This document shows positions 45,559 through 56,877 of a DNA stretch of 64,000 nucleotides, in pieces. Position 1 is the first letter of the stretch, and each line of letters opens with the position of its first letter. Position numbers and translations under genes: made by a program. The notes beneath the pieces are model-generated. The model was given only the letters and a program-made list of their open reading frames with translations, did no database searches and was not told where the DNA came from. Source of the DNA: Zingiber officinale (taxonomy: Eukaryota > Streptophyta > Magnoliopsida > Zingiberales > Zingiberaceae); contig NC_055991.1 in NCBI RefSeq assembly GCF_018446385.1, positions 115,983,794 to 116,047,793 on the forward strand, written 5' to 3'.

Positions 45559-46366
45559 TGTAAGAACAGGGGACCCCCGTCCGGTGGGGTCAACGCCACG
45601 TGGAAGTCAAAGTGGCAGGTGGCCGGCCGGAGAGGTGTGGGCCGACCGGCCGGTCGGCTGGTCGGTATTTAGTGGATGGTCAAAGGCACCCTAACGAAAG
45701 TCAGGGTTCCGGCGCTCAACGGACAATATCATAGAGCCGAGCGGATCACTTGGTCGAACACATGAGGTAGCATACTGCTAAGTCTCCACAAAGCACACCA
45801 TCGAGAATCTTCCTGGATCGTTATATGTATGTGCCTGATCGAACGTAAGGCGGAGGCGAGCCGGCCGGACGCTCGGAGGCAGGCCGGCCGGAAGCTAGTT
45901 CGGGAGCCAAGGGGAAAAGGACAAAGGACATCTTTTTCTGACAGCGGGTATGTTCCACATGTAGGCCATACTCCAAAGCTTATGACAGGGGGTTCTGCTG
46001 TCCCATCGAGGACATGCTTTGATTGTAGCAGTATGGGTCAGGTAAGCTCACTGACAAGCCCTTACTGGGGCATGGGCCACGGATACGTGTACACCTCGAT
46101 ATGTGTACACTCGCTTCTCCACTGCCCTATATAAAGGCTCTCATCCTTCGCCAGAATGGGGAGCGTTCTAATACTTTGGGAGCCACTTTTTCACTACATG
46201 CTTGTCTGACTTGAGCGTCGGAGGGTCGCCGCCGAGAACCCCTTCCCGGCCCGACTTCTGTGCAGGTTCGCTGGAGACTCGTGCGACCAGACGGGGGGCC
46301 TACGTCATCGACTAGGAGAGCGCCACGTGCCCAGCATCCGTTGGTTCGGCGATTCGGACAGGATCA
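45559..46366 (+). mobile_element. 5' LTR of the Tat element
   Basis: 808 bp, TG at 45559 and CA at 46366, with the TATA box CTATATAAAGG at 46127-46137 and GC-rich CCGGCCGG-type motifs upstream. The following bases match those after the decayed LTR at 10385, supporting the end assignment. Confidence 0.82.
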
Positions 46367-46411
46367 ATTTGGCGCCGTCTGTGGGAACGCTCCTGCATCC
46401 GAACGGAAACA

Positions 46412-49047
46412 ATGGACGAGGCTGGACGACAACACACGGTGACACTTTTCACGGAGGAACTCGATGCTCTGATCGAGTTGAGGGCCGCCAAGCTTGTGGA
46501 GCAAAAAAATAAAAGCAGCAGCCGAGCGGCCGGAGCAGCAAGCAACGTCCGCGTCTGGTGGCCAAGCGGAAGCACCTCAGGCCACCCTAGCATTCCATAG
46601 GGCCCTATTCCGCACGCCTGAAGTCGCAGCAGCTAATAGAGATCGGGGATCATCATCGGATGAAATGCCAAGACGAGATGGCAGAAAAGGGAAAGCCCCC
46701 CGAGCGGACACATCGCCCGAGCGGATCAACCGCCAATTTTCAGAGGCTATTCTACGAGACCCTCTGCCCAAGCACTATGTGCCTCCGACGATCGGCGAAT
46801 ACTATGGGACCACCGATCCGGATGATCATCTGGGTAAGTTCGATAACACTGCCACTCTCCATCAATTCACAGATGGAGTGAAGTGTCGAGTTTTTCTTAC
46901 CACCCTCTCGGGATCGGCTCAACGGTGGTTTCGGAGGCTGCCGGATGGATCCATCACCAGCTTCAAAGACTTCCGAACGGCCTTCCTCCACCACTTCGCC
47001 AGCAGTCGACGCTACCAGAAGACTAGCGTAAGCCTGTTCGCCATCAAGCAAGAAGCTCGCGAGTCGCTACGAGCCTTTATCCAGCGGTTCAACAGGGTGG
47101 CCATGGATATCCCCACGGCCACCTCGGAAACCATGATGAATGCCTTCACACAAGGCCTTGTGGACGGGGATTTCTTCCGCTCGCGCGTTCGGAAGCCGCC
47201 CCGAGACTACGACCATATGCTACACCGAGCCAACGAGTACATCAACGTGGAGGAAGCCCAAGCAATCCGGAAAAAAGAAGCTCCAACTGAGCGGGTTCCT
47301 CCTGCCGATCGGAAGCCTCACATAGCTCATCAACCACTAAGAGGACCAAGGGCTGAAGCAATCTGCTCCCCCCATGGGAGGTCCCACGTGCAAGAAGTAG
47401 CAGCCGAGCGGCCCAAGCCAAAGAAGAAGTGGACTCCCATGTTCTGCTCGTTCCACCGCACGGACACGCATAATACCAGGGATTGTCGGAGCCTTCCTTT
47501 GATTGCCCATCCCTTCCCTCGGAGTGATGGCCACAGATCGCCATCGTCCGACAGGCGACAAAGGCCCCGTGTAACCGAGCGGACAATACCCGATAGGCGA
47601 CAAAGGCAAACTCCCGAGCGGCATCATACACCGAGACGTGAAGACAATCCCCGGATGTCTAGAGAGCGGCCTAGATCGTCCACTCGGGAGGAAGAGAATA
47701 GAAGCAACACTTCCCGGGGTGAGATCAACATCATAGCCGGTGGTCCGACCGGAGACGATTCTAACCGAGCCAGAAAGGCAAGCGTCCGGCAGCTCCAAAT
47801 CCATGCAGTAGGCTGCAGCCAACAGCGGGCGAGCGGACCCGAAATCAGTTTCGGGCCCGGGGACTTGGAAGGAGTCGAAGTGCCCCACGACGACGCTCTG
47901 CTCATCAAAGCGGTAATAGCCAACTACACTATTCACCGCATATTTATTGACACAAGAAGCTCGGTCAATATCATATTTAAAAAGGCATTCGATCAACTAC
48001 AAATTGACCGAGCCGAGCTGTTGCCCATGACAACCCCCCTCTACGGGTTCACGGGCAATGAAGTCCTGCCGGTCGGACAAGTCCGGCTGGCTATCTCTCT
48101 TGGAGAGGAGCCGCTCAGGAGGACGAGGACAGCAAACTTCGCGGTGGTCGATTCGCCCTCATCATACAACGTCATTTTGGGACGACCGGCGCTCAGCGAG
48201 TTCCGAGCGGCCGTCTCCACCTTCCACCAGAAGATCAAGTTCCCCGTGGATGACAAAGTGGGAGAAGTACAGGGAGATCAACTGGCAGCTCGGCGATGCT
48301 ACATCGAGATGGTCCGAGCAGAAGCCAATTCCGCTCGGAAGATGCCCCGGATCGAGGTAAACGCCATCACTGAAAAGCCTCCCTCTTTAGTTTACGAAGA
48401 AAAAGAGGAAGTGCAGATACACCCGACCCGATCGGAGGCCACGACCTTCATCGCGTCCGATCTGGAGGTGAATCAGAAAGAGGAGGTGATCCAATGTCTC
48501 CGAAGAAACCATGATGTCTTCGTCTGGTCGACACATGAGCTGCCCGGAATTTCACCAAGTATAGCACAACATGAGCTCCACGTCCGACCGGACGCTCGGC
48601 CAGTAAAGCAAAGAAAAAGGGACTTCAGCGTCGTGCAGAATGTCATCATCCGGGCGGAAGTTGAGAAGCTTCTGGAGGCCGGCCATATACGCGAGGTGCA
48701 GTTCCCGAGCTGGTTGGCTAACGTAGTATTAGTCTCCAAGCCAGGCAACAAGTGGAGAGTGTGCATAGATTTTCGGGATCTCAACAAAGCTTGCCCGAAA
48801 GATTTTTATCCTCTGCCCCGGATAGATCAGTTGGTGGACTCTACGGCCGGCTGTGAATTAATATGTATGGTTGACGCTTACCAAGGCTATCATCAAGTGC
48901 CGCTCGCTCGGGAAGATCAAGAAAAAGTTAGCTTCGTTACAGCCGACGACACCTATTGCTATAAGGTGATGTCGTTCGGATTGAAGAACGCGGGAGCCAC
49001 GTATCAACGCTTGATGAACAAAGTGTTCAAAGAGCAGATCGGGCGGA
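46412..49047 (+). pseudogene. Tat gag-protease-RT, 5' part
   Basis: The frame starts MDEAGRQHTVTLFTEELDAL at 46412 and shifts at a seven-A run near 46503; the rest is open to the insertion. The Gag domain (retrotrans_gag) follows YYGTTDPDDHLGKF, with QRWFRRLPDGSI and the capsid-type FNRVAMD region. A protease site reads FIDTRSSVNII, with Arg where the family has Gly (DTG), so it is probably inactive. RT begins near residue 700 with VVLVSKPGNKWRVCIDFRDL, NKACPKDFYPLPRIDQLVD and the first catalytic aspartate in MVDAYQGYHQV, and reaches FGLKNAGATYQRLMN. Integrity is otherwise good, so the element is not very old. Confidence 0.93.
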
Positions 49048-49244
49048 TGTAGGATCGAAAAGAATTTAGATATCTCCACAATAGCATGATATTGTCCACT
49101 TTGGGCCTAGACCCTCATGGTTTTGCTCTTGGGCTCTCCCCAAAAGGCCTCATGCCAATGGAGATATCTTTTCTCTTATAAACTCATGATCTTTCCCATG
49201 TGTTTCCAATATGAGACTATGTTTGCAACCTTGCAACCCCAATA
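49048..49244 (-). mobile_element. 3' LTR of the mosaic element (197 bp)
   Basis: It matches 56676-56872 at all but a handful of positions, for example CTTGGGCTCTCCCCAAAA versus CTTGAGCTCTCCCCGAAA. A TATA-like TTATAAGAG lies on the minus strand. Confidence 0.92.
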
Positions 49245-49517
49245 ATCCACCCCTCAAACAAAGGACCATAGGCTTCCCACGTCTGATCCTCGACCCACCA
49301 GGTCTTCCTGCCCCTCGGTCCACCCGACCTACTAGGACTTCATTGCCTAGTCGCAACTAGGACTTCCTGCCTGGTGTTTGGTCCTCTTGATCCGAACATA
49401 GGAGCCCCCACTTTCTTTGTTCGAGGTCAATATTGTACCCACATGGCTCAATCAGACCATAGCTCTTGTGCACAGTCGGCGGTTAAACCTTCTAGCAGTC
49501 TGGGCTCTAATACCAAT
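49245..49517 (-). other. 273-bp PBS-to-PPT segment next to LTR2
   Basis: On the minus strand it starts with the PBS-like ATTGGTATTAGAGC (49504-49517) and ends in the polypurine tract GAGGGGTGGAT. Near its start AACCGCCGA followed by ATGG resembles the leader just before gag at 56620-56660. It would be the whole interior of a small TRIM-like element with LTRs of this family. Confidence 0.6.
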
Positions 49518-50554
49518 TGTAGGACCGTTGGGCCGGCTAGAAGGGGGGGGGGTTGAATAGCCCTGTAAAATCAAAAACAAAAGCAACCATTCTCGAACTC
49601 TTAAACTAACACTTGTATAAAATTAGCTAAGCAGAAATACAAGAAAGAAACGAGGCACCGTGTTTGACTTGGTTACAACCGGGGAGGTTGTTAATCCAAG
49701 GAAGGTAATCGCACTAAAAACTCCTTCGGGCGGAGAAGCCTCTTACACCGGTGAAAGCACAAAAACAGAAGCTAAACTAGAACAGTGAGCGCACAAGTGT
49801 TTGGAATGTTAATTACTGAGTTGATGAAAAGCTTCTGGACCAAGGCTATATTTATAGCCTTGGTCGGTGCGCCTGGAAGGGTTCCGGGCGCCCTGGGGGG
49901 ATAAAACTTTATCCCCCAACGTTCAGATCGCGTAAATCACGATCCTGGTCAAAATCAGGGTCCGGGCGCCCGGAAGGGTTCCGGGTGTCCCGGATGGCTC
50001 CGGGCGCCCCGGACTGTTCCGAGCGCCCCGGAGCCCAAAGTCAACAGCGTTGACTTTTTTGTCCGGGACCTCTTCTCTGGTTCAGTCCCTCCTCGGTCCG
50101 GTTCTTCTCCTTCGGATCCGCTCGCTTGGGTGATCTCTGCCATCCGGAAAAGGGCTCACCCGAACCCAACTTCCGGTCTTCTCGAGCGTGCTTCCCTCCG
50201 GCTTCTCGTCCCTCGGAATTGCCGCGTGTTTCCTTCTCGTCCGCTAGCGTACTCATCCGCAGTCTTCGTCCCTCGGTCGTCGACCTTCTCGCTAGCTGCG
50301 TCTCTTGCTCCCCGAGCAATCTTTCGCTCCAGCTTTCGTCCTTCGGAACCACCGCGCGCTTCCTTCTCGTCCGCCGGTGTACTCTTCCGCAGCGCCTCGT
50401 CCCTTGGACGCACAGCGTGCCGTCCTTCTCGCTAGCTGCGTCTTCCGCTCGACTACCTGTGTTCCTAAGCTCCTGCACACTTAAACACAAGGTTAAATAC
50501 ACAGGACCTAACTTAACTTGTTGATCACACCAAAACAACCTTGGGGTTCCAACA
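49518..50554 (-). mobile_element. LTR2 copy a inside the mosaic element
   Basis: On the minus strand it starts TGTTGGAACCCCAAGG at 50554 and ends CGGTCCTACA at 49518, next to a PBS-like sequence. A purine tract AAAAAGGGGGAGAT precedes its start. Arg- and Ser-rich open frames on both strands (49955-50538) are chance frames in the GC-rich part. Confidence 0.85.
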
Positions 50555-51081
50555 ATCTCCCCCTTTTTGGTGTGATCAACCCAAGTTAAGCTAGGGTTAA
50601 AATAGACATAAAATAGAATTAAGTAAATTAACTTAAATTACAATTTAAGTGCAAAAAGATAGACAAAATTAAATCTATCTACCTACCTCCCCCTAGACTT
50701 ATACTTTCCCTTCTCTACCTACCTCCCCCTAGACTTATACTTTCCCTTCTCCCCCTTTGATCACAAAAAAAAATGGGGTTCCAAGAAAAACAATCTAAGG
50801 GTTAAAGACTTAGAAAAGTAATTCTAAATTTTTAAGAGATTTAAAAAAATTTTCTAAGTAATTTAAGCTGAGATTTCTAGTTTAAAAAAAAGTTCTTAAC
50901 TTAGAAAAAAAAATGATTTTTTTGAGAATATTTCTAAGTATAAAAAAATCCTAAAAAAAATTTAATTTAAAAAAAATCCTAACTTACATTTTTAAGTATT
51001 TTTTTTTTAAATATTGACTTAGGCACAAAAATTTCTAAGTAAGTAAATTTCTAATTTGAAATAAAATATTTTGAATCCACT

Positions 51082-52076
51082 TGTAGGACCGTTGGGCCGG
51101 CTAGAAGGGGGGTTGAATAGCCCTGTAAAATCAAAAACAAAAGCAACCCTTCTCGAACTCTTAAACTAACACTTGTATAAAATTAGCTAAGCAGAAATAC
51201 AAGAAAGAAACGAGGCACCGTGTTTGACTTGGTTACAACCGGGGAGGTTGTTAATCCAAGGAAGGTAATCACACTAAAAACTCCTTCGGGCGGAGAAGCC
51301 TCTTACACCGGTGAAAGCACAAAAACAGAAGCTAAACTAGAACAGTGAGCGCACAAGTGTTTGGAATGCTAATTACTGAGTTGATGAAAAGCTTCTGGAC
51401 CAAGGCTATATTTATAGCCTTGGTCGGGGCGCCTGGAAGGGTTCCGGGCGCCCTGGGGGGTAAAATTTATCCCCAAACGTTCAGATCGCATAAATCGCGA
51501 TCCTGGTCAAAATCAGGGTCCGGGCGCCCCGGACTGTTCCGGGCGCCCCGGAGCCCAAAGTCAACAGCGTTGACTTTTTTGTCCGAGACCTCTTCTCTGG
51601 TTCAGTCCCTCCTTGGTCCGGTTCTTCTCCTCCGGATCCGCTCGCTTGGGTGATCTCTGCCATCCAAAAAAGGGCTCACCCGAACCCAACTTCCGGTCTT
51701 CTCGAGCGTGCTTCCCTCCGGCTTCTCGTCCCTCGGAATTGCCGCGTGTTTCCTTCTCGTCCACCAGCGTACTCATCCGCAGTCTTCGTCCCTCGGTCGT
51801 CGACCTTCTCGCTAGCTGCGTCTCTTGCTCCCCGAGCAATCTTCCGCTCCAGCTTTCGTCCCTCGGAACCACCGCGCGCTTCCTTCTCGTCCGCCGGTGT
51901 ACTCTTCCGCAGCGCCTCGTCCCTCGGACGCACAGCGTGCCGTCCTTCTCGCTAGCTGCGTCTTCCGCTCGACTACCTGTGTTCCTAAGCTCCTGCACAC
52001 TCAGACACAAGGTTAAAAACACACAGGACCTAACTTAACTTGTTGATCACACCAAAACAACCTTGGGGTTCCAACA
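51082..52076 (-). mobile_element. LTR2 copy b inside the mosaic element
   Basis: Same termini as copy a, 995 bp. The open frames at 51481-52038 repeat those of copy a and are not genes. Confidence 0.85.
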
Positions 52077-52804
52077 ATCTCCCCCTTTTTGGTGTGATCA
52101 ACCCAAGTTAAGCTAGGGTTAAAATAGACATAAAATAGAATTAAGTAAATTAACTTAAATTGCAATTTAAGTGCAAAAAGATAGACAAAATTAAATCTAT
52201 CTACCTACCTCCCCCTAGACTTATACTTTCCCTTCTCTACCTACCTCCCCCTAGACTTATACTTTCCCTTCTCCCCCTTTGATCACAAAAAAAAATGGGG
52301 TTCCAAGAAAAGCAATCTAAGGGTTAAAGACTTAGAAAAGTAATTCTAAATTTTTAAGAGATTTAGAAAATTTTTCTAAGTAATTTAAGCTGAGATTTCT
52401 AGTTTAAAAAAAAGTTCTTAACTTAGAAAAAAAATGATTTTTTTGAGAATATTTCTAAGTATAAAAAAATCCTAAAAAAAAATTAATTTAAAAAAAATCC
52501 TAACTTACATGTTTAGGTATTTTTTTTTTAAATATTGACTTAGGCACAAAGATTTCTAAGTAAGTAAATTTCTAATTTGAAATAAAATGTTTTGAATAAC
52601 CTTTTTCAAGCACTAATTAATTCTTGTATTAATGCTTCATTAGTAAGTTAATTAAACATTTATTTCAATATTTTGACTTCCAGGTCGTGGCGAGGCACTA
52701 GGCCTTCTTGGTTATTGGAGCAACAACCACTTCCTTAGACAAAGTCTCATAAAGAAATTCTTTGTTTAATTTTCTCACTTAAAGCGCTAATTTTAATTTT
52801 AAAA

Positions 52805-55800
52805 TTAATTTAAGCATGTCTTCGGAACCCAATATAGGTTCCAGCCTACTGGATTAACTAAAAGGTTTTTAGGAACATATTTTCTTGAAATGTTTCTAAT
52901 TTGTCCAGGGTGATATTTAAAGTACCAATTTAAATTATTAAATCTTCTAACATTAGTTTTAGATGAACATGCTGTTGGTTGCTACTCGGAAAACCTATAG
53001 GTTCCACTGTACAAAAATTTTGTACAAAGGTCTGAACCTTTTCCTAGCTACCATGTGTTCTTTTAAATTAAATTTTGGATCGCCTGCGGAACTTAACACG
53101 TTTGATCCAAAACTTAATCTATTTGTTCTTTTAGGTTTTGACTTGGATCTCCTGCGGAACTTAACACGTTCGACCCAAGTCTCCTTAAGTTATTAATTCC
53201 ATTAAATATTAATTTCCATAAAAGGTTCCCAGTACTGACGTGGCGAGGCACATGGCCTTCTTGGATATGGGAGCAACCACCACCGACTAGACAAAACCTT
53301 TAATAGAAAGCTAATATTTAATTTCCTAAAATAACTTTAGGTTAACCAAAGAGAACAATCAAATCACAAGGAAAAGAAAAAAACAAAAGAACACAACTTC
53401 GAAAAAACATATTCAAAATTCTAGAACGTAAGCCTCTTGTATTTGGTATTATTTCCATAAATAACTAGCATGATGCGGAAATAGAAATTACTAGTTATAC
53501 CTTGTAGAAAAAACCTCTTGATCTTCTACCGTATTCCTCTTCTAACCTCGGACGTTGTGTGGGCAACGATCTTCCAAGATGAGAAACCACCAACCACCTT
53601 CTTCTCCTCCAAGCAAGGTTCGGCCACAAAAGAAAAGCTTCACCAAGGAGAAAAACCAAAATACTAACCAAGCTCTAAGAGATGCTAGCTTTCTCTCCTT
53701 CTTCTTCTTCTCCAAGTAGTATCCGGCCACCACAAGAGCTCCAAGGAAGGGAGAGAGGTTCGGCCACCACAAGAGGAAGAGAGGGAGAGGATGGCCGGCC
53801 ACACCAAGGAACAAGAGAGGGAGAGGAATAATAGATGTTGTGTCTCTTGAAGGCACCCTCACCCCTTCTTTTATATTCCTTGGCCTAGGCAAATTAGGAA
53901 ATTTAATTACAATAAAATTTCCTTAATTTTCCTTGACATGAATTAATTGAGAAAAATAAAACAAAATTTCCCAATTAACTTGAGATGGCCGGCCACATCA
54001 TTGGAAAACAAAAGAGGACAAGTTTTAATCAACAATTAAAACTTCCTAATTTGTTTCCGGAAATAAAATTTCTCTTTAAAATCTCTTCATGGTTGATAAA
54101 AGGAAATTTCTATAATTTTAATTTTATCAACATGTGAATAATTTTTAAAGAAAAAATAAAACATCTCTCCAATCTACAAATAAGGAAAGAGATCTAATCT
54201 CTTTCTTTAATCTTTTGTAGATCTTTTACAAGAGAGATATTTTAATTTTAATTCTCTTTAAAATATATCTTCCACATAATAATAAAAATTAAAATTAAAT
54301 TTCTTTTTAATTTTATTTGGCCGGCCCTACTAGCTTGGGTTCAAGCTAGGGCCGGCCACCCAATTTTATACCTAGGCCGGCCCTAGCTTGGTTCCCAAGC
54401 TAGCTTGGCCGGCCCCTTATTGGTGGGTATAGAAGGTGGGTATAGGTGGGTATAGAACTCTATAAATAAGAGGCTACGATAGGGACCGAGAGGAGGAATT
54501 GGTTTTGGTCTCCCGATAAAATTAAGCATCCCGTGTTCACCCCGAACACACAACTTAATTTTATCAATGATAATTCATTCCACTAGAGAACTATCATTAA
54601 ACTACCGCACCAATCCCAAATTACATTTTTGGGCTCCTTCTTATTATGAGTGTGTTAGTCTCCCTGTGTTTAAGATATCGAATGTCCACTAATTAAGTGA
54701 GTTACTGACAACTCATTTAATTAATATCTTAGTCCAAGAGTAGTACCACTCAACCTTATCGTCATGTCGGACTAAGTCCACCTGCAGGGTTTAACATGAC
54801 AATCCTTATGAGCTCCTCTTGGGGACATTATCAACCTAGTATCTCTAGGACACAGTTTCCTTCTATAATCAACAACACACACTATAAGTGATATCATTTC
54901 CCAATTTATCGAGCTTATTGATTCATCGAACTAAATCTCACCCATTGATAAATTAAAGAAATAAATATCAAATATATGTGCTTGTTATTATATTAGGATT
55001 AAGAGCACACACTTCCATAATAACCGAGGTCTTTGTTCCTTTATAAAGTCAGTATAAAAGAAACGACCTCAAATGGTCCTACTCAATACACTCTGAGTGT
55101 ACTAGTGTAATTATATAGTCAAGATAAACTAATATCTAATTACACTACGACCTTCTAATGGTTTGTTCCTTTCCATTCTGGTCGTGAGCTACTGTTTATA
55201 ATTTATAAGGTACTGATAACATCATCTTCTGTATGTGACACCACATACTATGTTATCTACAATATAAATTAAATGAACAACTACAAACAAATGTAGATAA
55301 TTAGACCAAATGTGATTCTTTATTCATAATGAATGTTTACAAAGCTTAGGCTTTCAGTATACACTCCAACACATGCATGGTTTCTCAAGTTATCTACTTG
55401 CATTTTCAAATCATCATTTTCAAGTTTCAAATTTTCATTTGCTAGTTTTAATTTATCTAATTCTTCTAAGGGACAAGACTTAGCTAGAATTACTTTTAAA
55501 TTTTTATTTTCACTTTCTGATTTGCAGCAATCTTTTGTTAAAAGTTTAACGAACTTAAACATTTTATCGGGAGGAAGAGATCGTACCTGACTTACCTTTT
55601 CGATCTCGTTGTCTGTTTCTCCCCCTGAGCTGCTGCTTTCTTCTGACGTGTCTCCCCCTTCATCGATGCTCTCGATGCTCATTTCGGAAGAGCTTGAATC
55701 GCAATCGTCGTCTTGATGACTCGCCATCAGTGCGAGTCCGGAGAAAGCTTCGACTTCCGATTCGGACGATGTATCGTCCCACGTCGCCTTTAGGGCCTTT

Positions 55801-56619
55801 CGCTTTTGGATAGGCTTCTTACCCTTCTCCTTGTCTTTGTTCTTCAGCTTGGGGCAGTTGTCCTTGACATGCCCTTCTTCATCGCAGTGGTAGCAGCGGA
55901 TCGTTCTTCTCTTCTTTCCCTGCGGATGGTTAGTAGATCTGGATTTACAAAGTTTCTTGAATCTTCTTACCATCATTACCATTTCCTCGTCGTCGAGAGA
56001 GGATTCCGATTCTGGTTCGTCTCTCGAGGCTTTGAGGGCAACGTTGTTTTTAGGCTCCTTCATTCCTGCACATCTTGACTCATGCACTTCAAATGTTGAA
56101 AAGAATTCTTCTAATGAAATCTTTTCTAAATCTTTAGAAATATAAAATGCATCTACTAATGATGCCCATTTGGTATTTCTAGGAAAGGAATTTAGAGCGT
56201 ACCTGAGCGAATCTCGGTTACTTACCTTTTCTCCGAGATTCGAAAGTCCGATGATAATTTCTTTTATTCTCGAGTGCAGATGCGCGACTGACTCGTCTTC
56301 CCCAAGTCGCAGGCTGGTGAGCTGATTGTGAAGCATATCTCTTCTGGCGAGTTTGGCTTCGGACGTTCCTTCGTGCAGCTCGAGGAACTTCTTGAGGCGG
56401 AAGAACGCTCAGCAGATGGTACTCTGCTTTGCCGTTCGCCACGAAGTCGGCCTGCTCCTTTTTTGTCCATTTATCTATTTCCTTGTCCTCTGGAGCTTGA
56501 AAACCAAGTTTCATTGTTAAAAATAATTCAATATCTGTTGTAAGAAATACCTGCATATGTTTTTTCCAAGTGGCAAAATCCCCTTCGAATTTCGGCGGGT
56601 GAATGCTTGGTCTGGCCAT
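52805..56619 (-). pseudogene. Copia-type gag, split by a solo LTR
   Basis: The minus strand opens MARPSIHPPKFEGDFATWKK at 56619, the start of a UBN2-type Gag of copia elements. It continues with LSNLGEKVSNRDSLRYALNS and a CCHC zinc knuckle CYHCDEEGHVKDNCP (RNA binding), then a Ser/Glu-rich stretch and a coiled coil ending NLRNHA near 55372. A one-base shift near 56400 separates the first 70 codons from the rest. After the inserted LTR (52973-55371) the same frame resumes and ends in NPVGWNLYWVPKTCLN and TAA at 52805. Gag forms the virus-like particle. No pol follows. Confidence 0.9.
52973..55371. mobile_element. Solo LTR, 2399 bp, with CATGC target duplication
   Basis: It starts TGTTGGTTGCTACTCGG and ends ACACTCCAACA, flanked by CATGC (52968-52972 and 55372-55376). 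Removing it restores an open gag frame on the minus strand, which proves the insertion. Contents include two copies of TGCGGAACTTAACACGTT (near 53090 and 53153), a stretch with repeated CCGGCCACC, and no coding sequence with recognisable motifs. Confidence 0.92.
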
Positions 56620-56675
56620 CTCGTTGCTTCGTTCGGCGGTTAGTCCTCCCGAAGCGCCTTGGCTCTGATACCACT

Positions 56676-56872
56676 TGTAGGATCGAAAAGAATTTAGATA
56701 TCTCCACAATAGCATGATATTGTCCACTTTGGGCCTAGACCCTCATGGTTTTGCTCTTGAGCTCTCCCCGAAAGGCCTCATGCCAATGGAGATATCTTTT
56801 CTCTTATAAACCCATGATCTTTCCCATGTGTCTCCAATATGGGACTATGTTTGCAACCTTGCAACCCCAACA
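56676..56872 (-). mobile_element. 5' LTR of the mosaic element (197 bp)
   Basis: It is followed on the minus strand directly by the PBS AGTGGTATCAGAGC. The TATA-like TTTATAAGAG lies about 70 bases into the LTR. Confidence 0.92.
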
Positions 56873-56877
56873 GCGGA

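Larger units (their letters stand above)
49518..52597 (-). repeat. Tandem duplication of LTR2 plus its 3' tail (about 1.5 kb x 2)
   Basis: 49518-51081 and 51082-52597 are nearly identical: LTR2 followed by about 520 bp of AT-rich tail that contains the polypurine tract. Copy a has about 40 extra bases in a GGGCGCCCGGAAGG-type segment near 49965-50005. Copy a ends with CCACT before copy b, the complement of the first five PBS bases AGTGG. Confidence 0.92.
49048..56872 (-). mobile_element. Mosaic copia-type element with GCGGA target duplication
   Basis: Two 197-bp LTRs (49048-49244 and 56676-56872), which read TGTTGG...CCTACA on the minus strand, bound 7.8 kb flanked by GCGGA (49043-49047 and 56873-56877). 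The 5' LTR is the right one: its inner side is the minus-strand PBS AGTGGTATCAGAGC (56662-56675). The left LTR is preceded by a minus-strand polypurine tract, GAGGGGTGGAT, at 49245-49256. Inside, in minus order: gag (56619 to 52805), a 3' tail, two copies of a different 1.0-kb LTR (LTR2), then a second PBS with a 270-bp leader. There is no protease, integrase, RT or RNase H, so movement needed another element's enzymes. Confidence 0.85.

Noticed and set aside
49955..52038. Repeated open frames of 60-165 codons on both strands
   Set aside because: They lie in the GC-rich part of the two LTR2 copies, overlap each other in several frames and have no recognisable domain.
53497..55371. LTR boundary at TGTAGAAAAAACC (53502)
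   Set aside because: It has an LTR-like end but no target duplication. The boundary at 52973 has the perfect CATGC duplication and restores the gag frame.
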